The position numbers were made by a program, and so were the translations under genes. The notes below the pieces were generated by a model. It saw nothing but the letters and a program-made list of their open reading frames with translations, made no database searches and was not told the origin of the DNA. From assembly GCA_963758335.1 (NCBI GenBank), contig CAVWVF010000004.1, positions 2,046,001 to 2,110,000 on the forward strand: a stretch of DNA of 64,000 nucleotides. The letters are read 5' to 3'. Below are positions 16,976 through 26,296 of the stretch, in pieces (the stretch's first letter is position 1; the number at the start of each line of letters is the position of its first letter). The stretch comes from Roseiarcus sp963758335. Lineage in GTDB: Bacteria > Pseudomonadota > Alphaproteobacteria > Rhizobiales > Beijerinckiaceae.

Positions 16976-17205
16976 CGGGCCAGGACGATCAACGGGCGAA
17001 TGGCGTCTGCGTTCTTCAGGCGAGCCAACGTCGTCACCCGAACTTCCCGTTCCCATGCGATCGTCGGGAACCGGCCAAGGAAGGCGAGGTCCAGGTTTTC
17101 TGAGACCGTCTTGCTGTCGTCCCAGCCCGCGAAAAGCCGATAGGTCTCCTCGACGAGAGGGCCCTTGCGCAGGTATCGCTGTGAGAAGACAGCGGTCGGC
17201 CTCAT
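16976..17205 (-). pseudogene. brxA: brxA-like gene (DUF1819), 5' fragment cut by ISL3 remnant
   Basis: ATG 17205 overlaps the brxE stop (ATGA). The first 70 or so residues (MRPTAVFSQRYLRKGPLVEE, ETYRLFAGWD, ENLDLAFLGRFPTIAWEREV) look like the start of BrxA/DUF1819 proteins, the small helical DNA-binding component of BREX systems. Downstream, near 16975, it runs into the ISL3 transposase fragment and the rest is missing. The match is by motif memory, so the family is likely rather than certain; the coupling with a BrxE-like gene supports it. Confidence 0.6.
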
Positions 17206-17753
17206 GCCTTCCTGGACGGCGAGTATGGGACACGAAGGTCGCCCTTGGCGCCGCGCCCGAAACCGAGCGCCAGGAGCGCGACCGCTTTGCATCCGAGCTC
17301 GAGGGGGCCCGGGACCAGGACGCCCTTTTCGCCGTCGGCCACCTTGAGCCTGGCGGCCACCTCGACGTCGGCGTCGTCGACGAGCGAAAGCCCCTTGAGC
17401 GCGGCGGCGACATCGAAGCCCTTGAGCGCTGCGACGGATTCGAAAAACGGCGCCCAGGTCGGCGCCGCATCCAGCCACCCTTCCCAACGCGCGTCGAAAG
17501 CCTCCTCTACCTCGTCCGAAAGGCGCCAGAAGGTTGCGGCGTCGGGAGGGTCGAAGACATCAGCGCACCTGTGCGCCGCGACGGCGAACACCGAGCGAGC
17601 CTGCGCGAAATGATGCGTGCGTGGAAAGCCGCGCTTCAGAACCTTCGCGCCATAGGGGCCAAGCTGTCCCTCGGTGTTCCACCAGCACTGCGCATCCATT
17701 TCGCCGCAACGCGCGACGATGAGCCGTAATCGTAGGAGCCAGTCTAGGTCCAT
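17202..17753 (-). CDS. brxE: BrxE-family protein of a BREX type 6-like system
   Basis: From ATG 17753 (GAAAG upstream) the protein has 183 residues. Its N-terminus LRLRLIVARCGEMDAQCWWN, the block GFPRTHHFAQARSVFAVAAHRC and FDARWEGWLDAAPTWAPFF are characteristic of BrxE proteins, which define type 6 BREX operons (order brxE-brxA-brxB-brxC-pglX-pglZ and so on). Its biochemical role is not established. Only the start of brxA follows before an ISL3 fragment, so no methyltransferase, phosphatase or ATPase of the system remains here and BREX function must be lost. Confidence 0.7.
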   Translation of the reverse strand: MDLDWLLRLRLIVARCGEMDAQCWWNTEGQLGPYGAKVLKRGFPRTHHFAQARSVFAVAAHRCADVFDPPDAATFWRLSDEVEEAFDARWEGWLDAAPTWAPFFESVAALKGFDVAAALKGLSLVDDADVEVAARLKVADGEKGVLVPGPLELGCKAVALLALGFGRGAKGDLRVPYSPSRKA

Positions 17754-17948
17754 CTTCTTTCCACCGATCCATTTATTTTTTTGCTGCCGATTCGGACGTA
17801 TGGGCCCTTTAGCCGAGTCTCGGCAAATCAGCTTGTCCTTCGGCACTGACTTCGTCGCTCTCGACCCTACGCTGCCTCTTCAGTGCCCAGCTACGGCTTG
17901 TTGTGCGGAGTGCTTCGGTCGCCAGTATCCTTAAGGGCACGATAGAGC

Positions 17949-18280
17949 GTGGACTTTCCCGCATTCAGCCCGGACGGAACGCGCGTCGTGACGGTTTCTC
18001 GGGACAAGACCGCGCGGCTTTGGGATGCGTCTTCCGGAAGCGCTCTCGCAACCCTCGCCGGACATACGAATTCGGTTACGACCGCGGCATTCAGCCCAGA
18101 TGGCGCACGAATCGTGACCGCATCGACCGACGAAACTGCGCGCCTGTGGGACGGGGCCACGGGGCGCGCCCTCGGGACTTTCGCCGGTAATCAGGGCGCA
18201 GTCCTGACGGCCAAGTTCCGCCCTGACGGTTTACAGGTCGTCACGGCCTCGGAGGACGGCACAGTTCGGCTAAATCGCTC
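17949..18280 (+). pseudogene. WD40-repeat fragment
   Basis: Three consecutive WD40 blades are visible: FSPDGTRVVTVSRDKTARLWD, then FSPDGARIVTASTDETARLWD (start positions about 126 bp apart), then FRPDGLQVVTASEDGTVRL. There is no proper start, and the sequence breaks off near 18280 before the Trp-Asp of the last blade. It is an internal piece of a large beta-propeller protein of the kind fused to TIR, caspase or STAND modules in signalling and defence proteins. It is read divergently from the brxE remnant. Confidence 0.8.
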
Positions 18281-18609
18281 TATTTCAAAAGGAGGGCGCG
18301 GGCCGCCCGCCGCCGCCAGACGGGAGTCCGTGGCATCTTGCGATCGCACGGTCCGCCAGCCGGGCTTCGACGGATCGGTCAACGTAAAATTTATTGGTCC
18401 GATGCCGCAGATCGCAGTCAACGATGAGAGGCCACTTGCGCCAATCTCGGGCGCCCTTTGTCGCTGGTCCGTTCAAGCTGGCGCGTAGAGGCAGTGCGAG
18501 CCATATGCCAATCGTTGGATTGAGGGTCTGTCAGCCGGCAGGAGGCTAGCCGGGGAGGAAGGGCAAAACACCTGGATCGATGTGAGGCCCTATACCCAGG
18601 TCCGGTGTT
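18281..18609. other. Unassigned sequence between WD40 and porin fragments
   Basis: Open frames exist on both strands but none shows recognisable motifs. The abrupt end of the WD40 repeats at about 18280 suggests a recombination joint. Confidence 0.35.
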
Positions 18610-18985
18610 TCACGCGAATTTGCGCCCAGACAATGATCTTCGCAAGCATGCTGAAGAAGGCTGCGCCTCAGCGATGGCCTTGATCAAAATGCGGACCTTG
18701 AGGCGAGCAAGAAATACGCTCGCATTGTTTTGGTTCTCGGTAACTTTCGCGATGAGCGGGTTCCAAACGTGCTTATAGCTCACATTCAGCCGGACGGCGG
18801 GAGTTATCGCAAGGTCGTAATAGAGCTCGACGCCCCGCTCGTCCGCCGCTGACGACGTCCCTTGGGTCAGCCGGGTAACCCACGCCGCGCGCGAGGACGA
18901 GGGACGGAAGATACAGGAATCGGGCTTCGGCAGTTCGGTCTTCGGCAGCTGGAGAGAGCCGACTTTGCCCAACCTTCTCACCCAA
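18610..18985 (-). pseudogene. Outer-membrane porin, C-terminal fragment
   Basis: The minus-strand frame contains DERGVELYYDLAITPAVRL, NVSYKHVWNPLIAKV and ASVFLARLKVRI, the alternating pattern of terminal beta strands in carbohydrate-selective (OprB-type) porins. The N-terminal 300 or more residues and the signal peptide are missing, and the end is extended by unrelated sequence after LARLKVRI. It is a non-functional relic of a nutrient porin. Confidence 0.6.
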
Positions 18986-19087
18986 GAGTAGCCTGCGGCG
19001 AAACCTGCACCAATAAGCTACATTAGATTCTTACCTGAGGGATCATAGACAAGACGAGTCGAACATTGTCATTGGGGCGCGGCGCGA

Positions 19088-20154
19088 TCAAGCTGCAGCC
19101 AAGAGATCGACGACGCGTTGGATGGCGGTGTCGGCGCGGTGATAGGCGGCTTCGAGCCGGCTGTCTGGACGGTGTTGCGGGTCCGGCCGGTGATGGAAGC
19201 GGCTGTTGGCGAGGGGGCCGCACAGGCGCTTGTGGAAGAAGAGGAAGAGGAGGGCGACTTGGACGCCCTTGGGTGAGAGCCGGTAGGCGTAGCGCGCGCC
19301 GTCGCGCTCGATCAGGCCGTGTCCCTTGAGCTTGCGCAAGTCGTAGCGGAGCTGGTTCAGGCGGTAGGTCTTCTCAGAGAGGTCGAAGGTGTCGAGGACG
19401 GCTTGATGGATCTGCCGGGCCGTCCAGCCGCCGATCTGAGGACCGCCATGCAGGAGGACCTCGAACAGGCGGATGATGCGCGGCTCGTGGATCTTGAGGC
19501 CGGGATAACGCACCGCGCCGATGGTGATCGGATGGGCGAGGCGCTGCAGCAGCGGGAAATCGACATGCACGTTGAGCCACTCGGCCTGGAAGCCGGCGAA
19601 GCGATCCGTGATCAGCTGGAAGGTGGTCCGCACCGCATCGAGATGGTCGAGCCCCTTAAGCAGGCCGAAGTCGGCGAGATTGTTGGAGACCAATTCGTTG
19701 CGCAGAAAGGTCAGGAACTTCTCATACTGTTTGAGGAAGCCGCTCTTGAAGTAGGCGCGGAAGACATGATGGCCGTGCTCGATCTGGTCGATGACCGTGG
19801 CCAGCTTGCCATGCATCCGGCGACTGACCCGCTTGCCGAAGATCGTGGCGATCTTGTCGGCGCTGAGCCGCCACAGGCCGAGTTCGCAGCTGCGCTCGAA
19901 TAGCTTGTGGATGGGAAAGTGACGCCTGAAGATGAAGTTGCGGCAGTACTCGATCTGGGAGTGCGTAGAAGCGTGACAGGTTGAGCTTGGCGCGCTCCTT
20001 CTTTGAGAACTTCGGTCCGAGGATCAGGGTCCAGTAGTCGAGGCGCCGGCGGATGATCTCTGGGCTCAGCCGGTCGGCCGACGCCTGCAGCGCCGCGACG
20101 TCGTCGACGGCGAGGAAAGCGTTGTCATGCTTGCGGAAGCCGATCCCCGCCGTT
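19088..20154 (-). pseudogene. Winged-helix protein of a repeated, mobile-type family, frameshifted
   Basis: The clean C-terminal frame (19816-19088) contains FKSGFLKQYEKFLTFLRNEL, a winged-helix region (LNQLRYDLRKLKGHGLIERD) and a final helix. Coding clearly continues upstream: FPIHKLFERSCELGLWRLS in the same frame to about 19965, then NAFLAVDDVAALQASADRL in another frame up to about 20154, beyond which stops appear. One indel and loss of the N-terminus make it a pseudogene. Proteins like this are often multi-copy in related genomes, which suggests a mobile origin, but I cannot name the family. Confidence 0.55.
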
Positions 20155-20601
20155 GTCGGCTACGCTGAACCCGAACGGCTCGAGGTCAAAACCGCCGTGG
20201 TCAATTGGAATTCTGGTCGGGGGCAGCCTTTCTCGACACCGGACGAATTTATTCACCGGCCGGCAGAAGTATCGAAGATTGCAGCGAGGGGCGAACGCGC
20301 CTGACGCTCGAGCGGGTGACGTGATGGAGAGCAGGCGCTCGCGGTCGACGGCGCGCTGACGTTCGTCTGGACAACGGCGACGCCAAAACGGATTCCGGCC
20401 GATGGCGCGAGCTGCTCTCGATCGAACGTCCTGTCAGTCATCCGCGTAGCCGTACAGCACAGCGCGGAACTCTCATGCGCGGATCTTCGAGCCTGAAACC
20501 GACGATTTTTCATTTCATGGCCCGAATCTCGGCTATAGTCGTCTGATCTGTAAGTCCCGAACGGACTACAGAAATAAAGTGCGTTAGTAGGGAGGGATTC
20601 G
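20155..20601. other. No recognisable gene
   Basis: This stretch has only short frames without motifs on either strand. It leads into the small peptide ORF at 20602. Confidence 0.35.
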
Positions 20602-20685
20602 ATGAAAATCATGGAAATATACAATTCGCCGATCGTGGAGGACGGCGACGCCGGCCCTGTCCTTGCGAAGGTGTTCAAGAAATAG
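20602..20685 (+). CDS. 27-residue peptide ORF, possibly precursor-like
   Basis: ATG 20602 follows GGAGGG at a good distance (20591-20596). The peptide begins MKIMEIYNSPIVEDGDAG and ends in VFKK. The Y-x2-P-x-V/L-x3-G pattern resembles leader peptides recognised by PqqD-like domains in lasso-peptide and related RiPP pathways, but it is short, lacks a clear core, and no maturation gene lies nearby. It could equally be a leader ORF or a remnant. Confidence rests mainly on the ribosome site. Confidence 0.4.
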   Translation: MKIMEIYNSPIVEDGDAGPVLAKVFKK

Positions 20686-20943
20686 CACCGGCCCCGCCTT
20701 CGGCGGGCGCGGGATCGCGCTCGAGCAGGATGGCGCCGCGCAGATGGTGCAGGAAGGCAGCAACTCGACGATCTGCGATGGGGGGGCGACCGGAATCTGC
20801 GAACAGCATTGCCAAGACGGGGAGAGCGGGAGCAGGATCGCCCTGATGGCAACTCCAAAAAATGAAATCGTTTCGGATTGTGGCTGAACTCACGGTTGAC
20901 GTGGTGAATGTCGGGCAAAGGGTCTCAAATGGTTAGACAATAG

Positions 20944-21007
<64 letters not shown>

Positions 21008-21023
21008 GTAGGAGGAGACGCTC

Positions 21024-21488
21024 ATGAAACGAAGGAGCTTTATCGTTAGCGGCCTATTGGCCGGATGGGTAATCTCGATTTCGAATTTCGCGCCGACCGT
21101 CGGTATTGCTCAGACCGACAAGGTCAAGACCGAGGTAATGGCTGCGTACGCCGCTTGGGATGCCGCCTTCAACAAAGGTGACGCCAAGGCTGTCGCTGCT
21201 TTCTACACCGAGGATTCTTTACTGCTTCCGCCGAGTCACGACGTCATCAAAGGACCCGCCGGCGCTGAAAAATTCTTTGCTGGCCTCTTCGCAAATGGGG
21301 TGACCGCGCACAAGCTCGAACTGATCGAGACTGAAGGCGACGCCGGGCTAATCGCTGCGGCGGGGAAATGGTCGGCTGCTGGTAAGGACGCCAACGGCGC
21401 GCCCGCTACGTTCGGCGGCATCGCGACACACGTCTTCGCGAGACAACCTGACGGCAGCCTTAAGCTTAAGTTGCACACCTTCAATTAG
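21024..21488 (+). CDS. Secreted SnoaL/DUF4440-like protein (NTF2 fold)
   Basis: The 154-residue protein has a signal peptide (MKRRSFIVSGLLAGWVISIS, cleavage probably after VGIAQ) and a SnoaL/DUF4440-type domain: AAWDAAFNKGDAKAVAAFYTED, then LPPSHDVIKGPAGAEKFF. These folds form a cone-shaped pocket; members are isomerases, hydrolases or binding proteins, and periplasmic ones usually lack a known substrate. A strong AGGAGGAG ribosome site follows a (CTAA)15 tract, so expression may vary with repeat length. A hairpin at 21511-21544 follows the stop. The exact function is unknown. Confidence 0.8.
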   Translation: MKRRSFIVSGLLAGWVISISNFAPTVGIAQTDKVKTEVMAAYAAWDAAFNKGDAKAVAAFYTEDSLLLPPSHDVIKGPAGAEKFFAGLFANGVTAHKLELIETEGDAGLIAAAGKWSAAGKDANGAPATFGGIATHVFARQPDGSLKLKLHTFN

Positions 21489-21510
21489 CGTTGCTTTTCA
21501 GATGGTGACT

Positions 21511-21544
21511 TGAGCCCCCGCCCCGGCGCCCCGGCGGGGGCTCA
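21511..21544. terminator. Strong GC hairpin after the SnoaL-like gene
   Basis: TGAGCCCCCGCC (21511-21522) pairs perfectly with GGCGGGGGCTCA (21533-21544). No T-run follows on either strand, so a bidirectional or Rho-assisted terminator is most likely. Confidence 0.65.
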
Positions 21545-21693
21545 CCTTCCACCCTTCCTCCCGCTCTCGTCAGCTGGTAATCCGCGCCATAGATGCGGGC
21601 CGGCGCCTGACAGACCGGCCACTGGCCAACCATCTCCGGTCTTTGCCAGACGTGGAAGCCGTGGCGGCATGGACACGTTGACTTAAGATTGCT

Positions 21694-23221
21694 TCACTGG
21701 AGGGTTTCGTGGGGCGCCAACAGCCGCGCTGCCTTGAGGTCGGTCAACTCAAATCCCTCGCTAAAGCCCGCCTTCAGGCGGACGACGCGGTCGCGCGCGG
21801 CAGGATCATGATCGAGGCGCCAAAGGCTCAGAGCAGCACGAAGCTCCCAGAAGCGCGCCTGCTGGCCCGCGGCCGTTTCGAGCCCGCGTGTAAAGCAGGC
21901 TCTGGCGTCGGCGAGGCGGTCGAGCGCCACCAGTACCTCACCCTCAAGCCTATAGATCTCCGCTTCGTACCAACGCTCGCCGGTCCGCTCGACCCTGATG
22001 TGCGCTTCTTCCAACATGGGCAGCGCGGTTTGAGGACGCTTGGCTGTTTGCTCGACCTGCGCTAACAGCGCTAGGAAATAAGGCATCAAGTACTCGGCGC
22101 CGGTTGCGCGCCACTCGTCCATGCCTCGCTGAATTTCGCGCTGGCCGGCCTCAAGGTCACCGGCTTCAGCGAGCGCCCAGCCCGCTAGAACCGTCGCGCC
22201 GGCTTGCCAGAAGTGGAATCCGGAATCGACCGCGATCTGGGCGAGCTCGCCGCAGCGCGCCTCAACCCCTTCACGATCCCCGAGGATTTGGTGGACAACC
22301 CCGCCGAAGAAGAGGGGAAGAGCGAGGCTGTTAGTGTGCCGCGTGAGACGGGCGAGCCCGGTCACGGACAGCATGATCGCCGCGACGCCAGCCCATTGGA
22401 CGGCTGTCAGCGTCTCGCCGAGAAAAACCATGGCGAGGCCGATCCCGAAGACCGGAATGGCGTTGAAATAGGCCCCCGCGACGCCGGCCGGAACGAACCG
22501 CAAAGCGGTGAGAAAAAGCCAGTAGGCCGCCGCGTAATAGATGAGCCCCGACAAGGCCGCCGGCGCCAGCTGGGCGGGGGCGATGTTCGTAAGGTCGGTC
22601 CAATCGCCGTAGCGGGTCCCGGCCGAGAGAAGCGCCGCGGTCCAAGCAAGCCCCGCCGTCTGCTGAATCGCGACGAGAGAGAGGGGATCGGCCCTGCCGC
22701 TCAGACCGCGAGTCAACACCGTGTAGAGGGCGCAGCAGCACACGCCCGCCAGCACGAGCAGGACTCCGATTGGCTCGGCCCCCGCGCCTGGAAAACCGTG
22801 CGCGAGATCCGCGACGAGTACAACGCCGACGACGCCGACCGCCATGAGGGCAAAAAGTCGCCAAGTCAAAGGCTCCCGCAGCAGCGCGGCGGCGAGGAGG
22901 AGGATCATCAACGGCTCGGAGGTCCACAAGAGCGTGGTGACGCTCGCAGAGACCCGGGAAAGGCCCATGAGGCTCAAGGTGTAGACAATGCCCGGATTGA
23001 GAAGTCCGAGCATCGCGATCGGCGCGAGCAACGCCGCGTTCGGCAGAGGGACTCGGCGTCGCCGCCCATAAGGCCGCCGCGCTTGGCGCAAGCAGCACGA
23101 AGAGCAGGGTGACGGGCGGAAGCGAAGCGAGCAGGGCTTTGTTTAGTACGGTTCCCGCGCCCCAAAAGGCGCAGGCGAGGATCAGTAAGGCGCTGGGAGG
23201 CGCTCGGTCGAGATAGCGCAT
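21694..23221 (-). pseudogene. EamA/DMT transporter fused to a TPR tail, with a frameshift
   Basis: The start MRYLDRAPPSALLILACAF (from 23221) is the first helix of an EamA drug/metabolite transporter. After about 50 residues coding moves to another frame near 23060 and continues through the remaining helices (LLNPGIVYTLSLMGLSRV, EPLMILLLAAALLREPLT, AGAYFNAIPVFGIGLA). At about 22330, immediately after the last EamA helix, the frame passes into the C-terminal TPR part of an adenylate-cyclase/LuxR-ATPase type protein (GERWYEAEIYRLEGEVL, ELRAALSLWRL, FSEGFELTDLKAA). The chimera is probably the result of a deletion joining two genes. Function is doubtful. Confidence 0.7.
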
Positions 23222-23386
23222 CCGGCAAACTCCGGAAGGGATTGTTATGACACGAAGGGGCGGCGATCAGCTCAAATGGCTGTCGTCGGCGTCCTCGTCG
23301 CAGCAATCGTAACTCGGCTTCCGGAGCGGCCGTGACATCCGCGCTTCCAACGTGAAAAGCTTACTCCGCTTTGACCCTTTCACAAA

Positions 23387-24451
23387 CTACCGCTTGACCA
23401 CGACTGGCAGCGGGCGCGCGGCCGGCTTCGCGCCGATCTCGTACCAGTCCTTCGACCGGTTGACGATAAAGACCACCGATAGCATGACGGGCACTTCGAT
23501 GAGCACACCCACGACGGTCGCGAGCGCCGCGCCCGAGTTGAAGCCGAACAGGCTGATCGCGGCGGCCACCGCCAGTTCGAAGAAGTTGCTGGCGCCGATC
23601 AGCGCGGAGGGTCCAGCGACGCAATGCTGTTCGCCCATGAAGCGGTTCAGCAGATAGGCGAACCCAGCGTTGAAATAGACCTGGATCAAGATCGGAATCG
23701 CCAGCATCAAAATGATGAGCGGCTGGGCGATGATCGCCTCGCCCTGGAACCCAAACAGGAGCACCAGCGTCGCCAGCAGGGCGACCAGCGATACAGGCTG
23801 CAATGTCGCGAGCAGGCGCGAAAGCGCCTCCGGACCGCCGCTCGCCAGCACGCGGCGACGCACGAGTTGCGCCACGATCACGGGCACGACGATGTAAAGG
23901 ACCACCGAAAGCACCAGCGTATTCCACGGAACGGTAATCGCGGAGAGGCCTAGAAGCAGGCCAACGATCGGCGCGAAAGCGAACACCATGATGGTGTCGT
24001 TCAGAGCGACCTGAGTGAGGGTGAAATGCGGTTCGCCTCGGGTGAGATTCGACCAGACGAACACCATCGCCGTACATGGGGCGGCGGCGAGGATAATCAG
24101 GCCGGCGATATAGGAATTGACCTGATCGGCGGGCAAATAGGGCCGGAACAGGTGGCCGATGAAGAATGCGCCGAGCGCCGCCATCGAGAACGGCTTGACG
24201 GCCCAATTGATAAACAGGGTCACGCCGATGCCGCGCCAATGCTGGCGAACCTCGCCGAGCGCGGCAAAGTCGATCTTGATCAGCATGGGAATGATCATGA
24301 GCCAGATCAGGACCGCCACCGGCAGATTGACCTTGGCGACTTCCATGGCGCCGATCACATGGAATACGTGCGGCGCCAGATGGCCGAGGACAACGCCCGC
24401 GACGATGCAGAGGGCGACCCATACCGTGAGATAGCGTTCGAACAGGGACAT
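23387..24451 (-). CDS. acr3: Arsenite efflux permease, ACR3 family
   Basis: This 354-residue membrane protein has ten hydrophobic segments and the ACR3 signatures KPFSMAALGAFF, AAAPCTAMVFVWSNL (with the conserved Cys that binds arsenite) and the late helix region VPVMLSVVFIVNRSKDWY. It exports arsenite across the inner membrane using the proton-motive force. It is the last gene of the leftward arsR-arsM-arsC-arsC-acr3 operon and starts 10 bp after the glutaredoxin-type arsC stop. It looks complete. Confidence 0.95.
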   Translation of the reverse strand: MSLFERYLTVWVALCIVAGVVLGHLAPHVFHVIGAMEVAKVNLPVAVLIWLMIIPMLIKIDFAALGEVRQHWRGIGVTLFINWAVKPFSMAALGAFFIGHLFRPYLPADQVNSYIAGLIILAAAPCTAMVFVWSNLTRGEPHFTLTQVALNDTIMVFAFAPIVGLLLGLSAITVPWNTLVLSVVLYIVVPVIVAQLVRRRVLASGGPEALSRLLATLQPVSLVALLATLVLLFGFQGEAIIAQPLIILMLAIPILIQVYFNAGFAYLLNRFMGEQHCVAGPSALIGASNFFELAVAAAISLFGFNSGAALATVVGVLIEVPVMLSVVFIVNRSKDWYEIGAKPAARPLPVVVKR

Positions 24452-24461
24452 TAAAGGATTC

Positions 24462-24890
24462 CTATGCCGTTGCGACGCGCCGTCCGTGATCGTCGACGAC
24501 GCGCTCGCCGTTTTCCTTGTGGAATTGACCGCGTTGCGGCGGCAACAGATCGAGAACCGCCTCCGAGGGGCGGCAGAGGCGCACGCCCTTCGGCGTGACG
24601 ACCAGAGGGCGATTCATCAGAATCGGGTGCGCGCCGATCGCGTCGAGCAGCGCGTCGTCGGAAAGCGACGGATCGCCAAGGCCGAGCTCGTGATACGGCG
24701 TGCCTTTTTCGCGCAGGATCTGCCGCACCGTCAGCCCGCCGCGCGCGAGCAGTTGCGTAATCGGCAGCCGCGTCGGCGGACATTTCAGATATTCGATGAC
24801 GTGCGGCTCGATGCCGGAATTGCGGATCATTGCGAGCACGTTGCGCGACGTTCCGCATGCCGGATTGTGGTAGATGATGACATCCATCAC
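24462..24890 (-). CDS. arsC: Arsenate reductase, glutaredoxin-dependent (ArsC Grx-type)
   Basis: The protein has 142 residues, the usual length. The catalytic Cys is C12 in YHNPACGTSRN; the arginines of the arsenate pocket lie around 60 and 94-107 (ILREKGTPY, MNRPLVVTPKGVRL). It reduces arsenate to arsenite with glutathione/glutaredoxin, feeding the exporter. Its ATG overlaps the stop of the preceding arsC by 4 bases (ATGA). Having two unrelated arsenate reductases in one operon is common in Hyphomicrobiales. Confidence 0.94.
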   Translation of the reverse strand: MMDVIIYHNPACGTSRNVLAMIRNSGIEPHVIEYLKCPPTRLPITQLLARGGLTVRQILREKGTPYHELGLGDPSLSDDALLDAIGAHPILMNRPLVVTPKGVRLCRPSEAVLDLLPPQRGQFHKENGERVVDDHGRRVATA

Positions 24891-25414
24891 GCGACCTCCG
24901 GCCTCGGCTTCGTCGCGCCCTCGAGCTGCCCGATCTCCCGCAGCTTGGCGTTCAGCGCCATCTTGTCGAGGCTCCTGATCGGCAGGCTCGAGAAAATAGT
25001 AATCCTGTTCCTGAGGTAACGCGTCGCCAGAACGAAGGCCGCCTCTTTCTGGATATCGGTTCCGTCCTCGGCGGCAGGGTCTTCAATGCCCCAATGCGCC
25101 GTCATCGGCTGGCCAGGCCAGACCGGGCATGCCTCTGCGGCTGCGGTGTTGCAAACCGTGAAGACGAAATCCATCACGGGAGCGCCGGGGGCCGCGTACT
25201 CGTCCCAACTTTTCGACCTGAGACCGTCGGTCGGGTAGTTGTAGCTCTCCAGTACTTCGAGGGCGAAGGGATTGACGGCGCGCTTGGGGTGGCTTCCGGC
25301 AGAGAAGGCTTGGAAGCGTCCCGCGCCCACTTTCCGCAAAATGCTTTCGGCGATGATCGAGCGGGCGCTGTTGCCGGTGCAGAGAAACAGGACGTTGAAT
25401 TGTCGTTCGCTCAT
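24887..25414 (-). CDS. arsC: Arsenate reductase, low-molecular-weight phosphatase type
   Basis: The protein has 175 residues. The N-terminal P-loop is LFLCTGNSARS with C12 and R18 forming the CX5R arsenate-binding site. The later MDFVFTVCNTAAAEACPVWPG gives the additional cysteines of the reductase relay (thioredoxin- or glutaredoxin/mycothiol-coupled). It is in the same fold as tyrosine phosphatases but belongs to the ArsC/ArsI-like group by context. It starts 10 bp after arsM and overlaps the next arsC. Confidence 0.94.
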   Translation of the reverse strand: MSERQFNVLFLCTGNSARSIIAESILRKVGAGRFQAFSAGSHPKRAVNPFALEVLESYNYPTDGLRSKSWDEYAAPGAPVMDFVFTVCNTAAAEACPVWPGQPMTAHWGIEDPAAEDGTDIQKEAAFVLATRYLRNRITIFSSLPIRSLDKMALNAKLREIGQLEGATKPRPEVA

Positions 25415-25424
25415 CGTTCCCTCC

Positions 25425-26285
25425 TCAGGTATCGCAGCAGTCCGGCGCGCAGCATGCGCCGGCCTTTTGCGTCGGGCTTTGGCTCGGCTTTTTGGCGCGC
25501 ACGAACGCGCTCATGAACTTGCCGTCGACGAGGGGGGCGATCGCGTCGATGTCGGCACCCTTCTCGCTGAGGAACTCGCGCGCGTCGTCGACCGTGTAGA
25601 TGCGCGTCGGCTCGACTCCGATCGCCTCGAATCCGGCGGCGGCGAGCTTCATGCGGTAGTCGTTCTCGTCGAGCGCGCCGGCGATGCAGCCGACCCAGAG
25701 CAGCATGTCGTGGCGAATCCCCTCGGGGATCGCCCCGCGCGTGACGACGTCGGAGACAGCGAAGCGCCCGCCCGGCTTCAGCACCCGGAACGCCTCGCGC
25801 AGCACGCGGTCCTTGTCGGCCGACAAGTTGATCACGCAATTGGAAATGATCACGTCGACCGAATTGTCGGAGAGCGGGATCTGCTCGATTTCGCCCTTGA
25901 GGAATTCGACGTTCTTCGCCCCCGCTTTTCGCTGGTTGTCGCGTGCGAGCTTGAGCATGTCGTCGGTCATGTCGAGGCCGTAGGCCTTGCCCGACGGGCC
26001 GACGCGGCGCGCCGAGAGCAGCACGTCGATGCCCCCGCCCGAGCCGAGGTCGAGCACCGTCTCGCCCTCTCCAAGTTCGGCGAGCGCGGTCGGATTGCCG
26101 CAGCCGAGCGAGGCCAGCACCGCTTCTTCCGGAAGAGCGTCCTTTTCGGCGTCGGCGTAGAGGTTCGACGTGATCGGGCTCGCGCAGTCGAGCGCGCCGC
26201 CGCAGCACGAGCCTGGGGCGCCCACGCTGCGCGCGGCTTCGTCGTAGCGTTCGCGCACGACGTCCTTGATATCGATCTCCGGCAT
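25425..26285 (-). CDS. arsM: Arsenite S-adenosylmethionine methyltransferase
   Basis: From ATG 26285 (MPEIDIKDVVRERYDEAAR) the enzyme has 286 residues. The SAM-binding motif is VLDLGSGGGIDV. The three arsenic-binding cysteines of the family are in place: SLGCGNPT, ISNCVINLS and WVGCIAGAL. A Cys-rich end (GACCAPDCCDT) may pass arsenite to the active site. The frame is open further upstream through arsR, but the ATG chosen gives the normal family start, 11 bp after arsR. It methylates arsenite to volatile or less mobile species in the cytoplasm. Confidence 0.94.
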   Translation of the reverse strand: MPEIDIKDVVRERYDEAARSVGAPGSCCGGALDCASPITSNLYADAEKDALPEEAVLASLGCGNPTALAELGEGETVLDLGSGGGIDVLLSARRVGPSGKAYGLDMTDDMLKLARDNQRKAGAKNVEFLKGEIEQIPLSDNSVDVIISNCVINLSADKDRVLREAFRVLKPGGRFAVSDVVTRGAIPEGIRHDMLLWVGCIAGALDENDYRMKLAAAGFEAIGVEPTRIYTVDDAREFLSEKGADIDAIAPLVDGKFMSAFVRAKKPSQSPTQKAGACCAPDCCDT

Positions 26286-26296
26286 TGGCGTTCTCC

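Noticed and set aside
20602..20685. Methanobactin or lasso peptide precursor
   Set aside because: There is no Cys-containing core and no biosynthetic gene nearby; kept only as a small ORF with low confidence.
22204..23112. A 302-residue plus-strand open frame
   Set aside because: It is antisense to the EamA transporter and has Arg/Glu/Gly-rich shadow composition with no motif.
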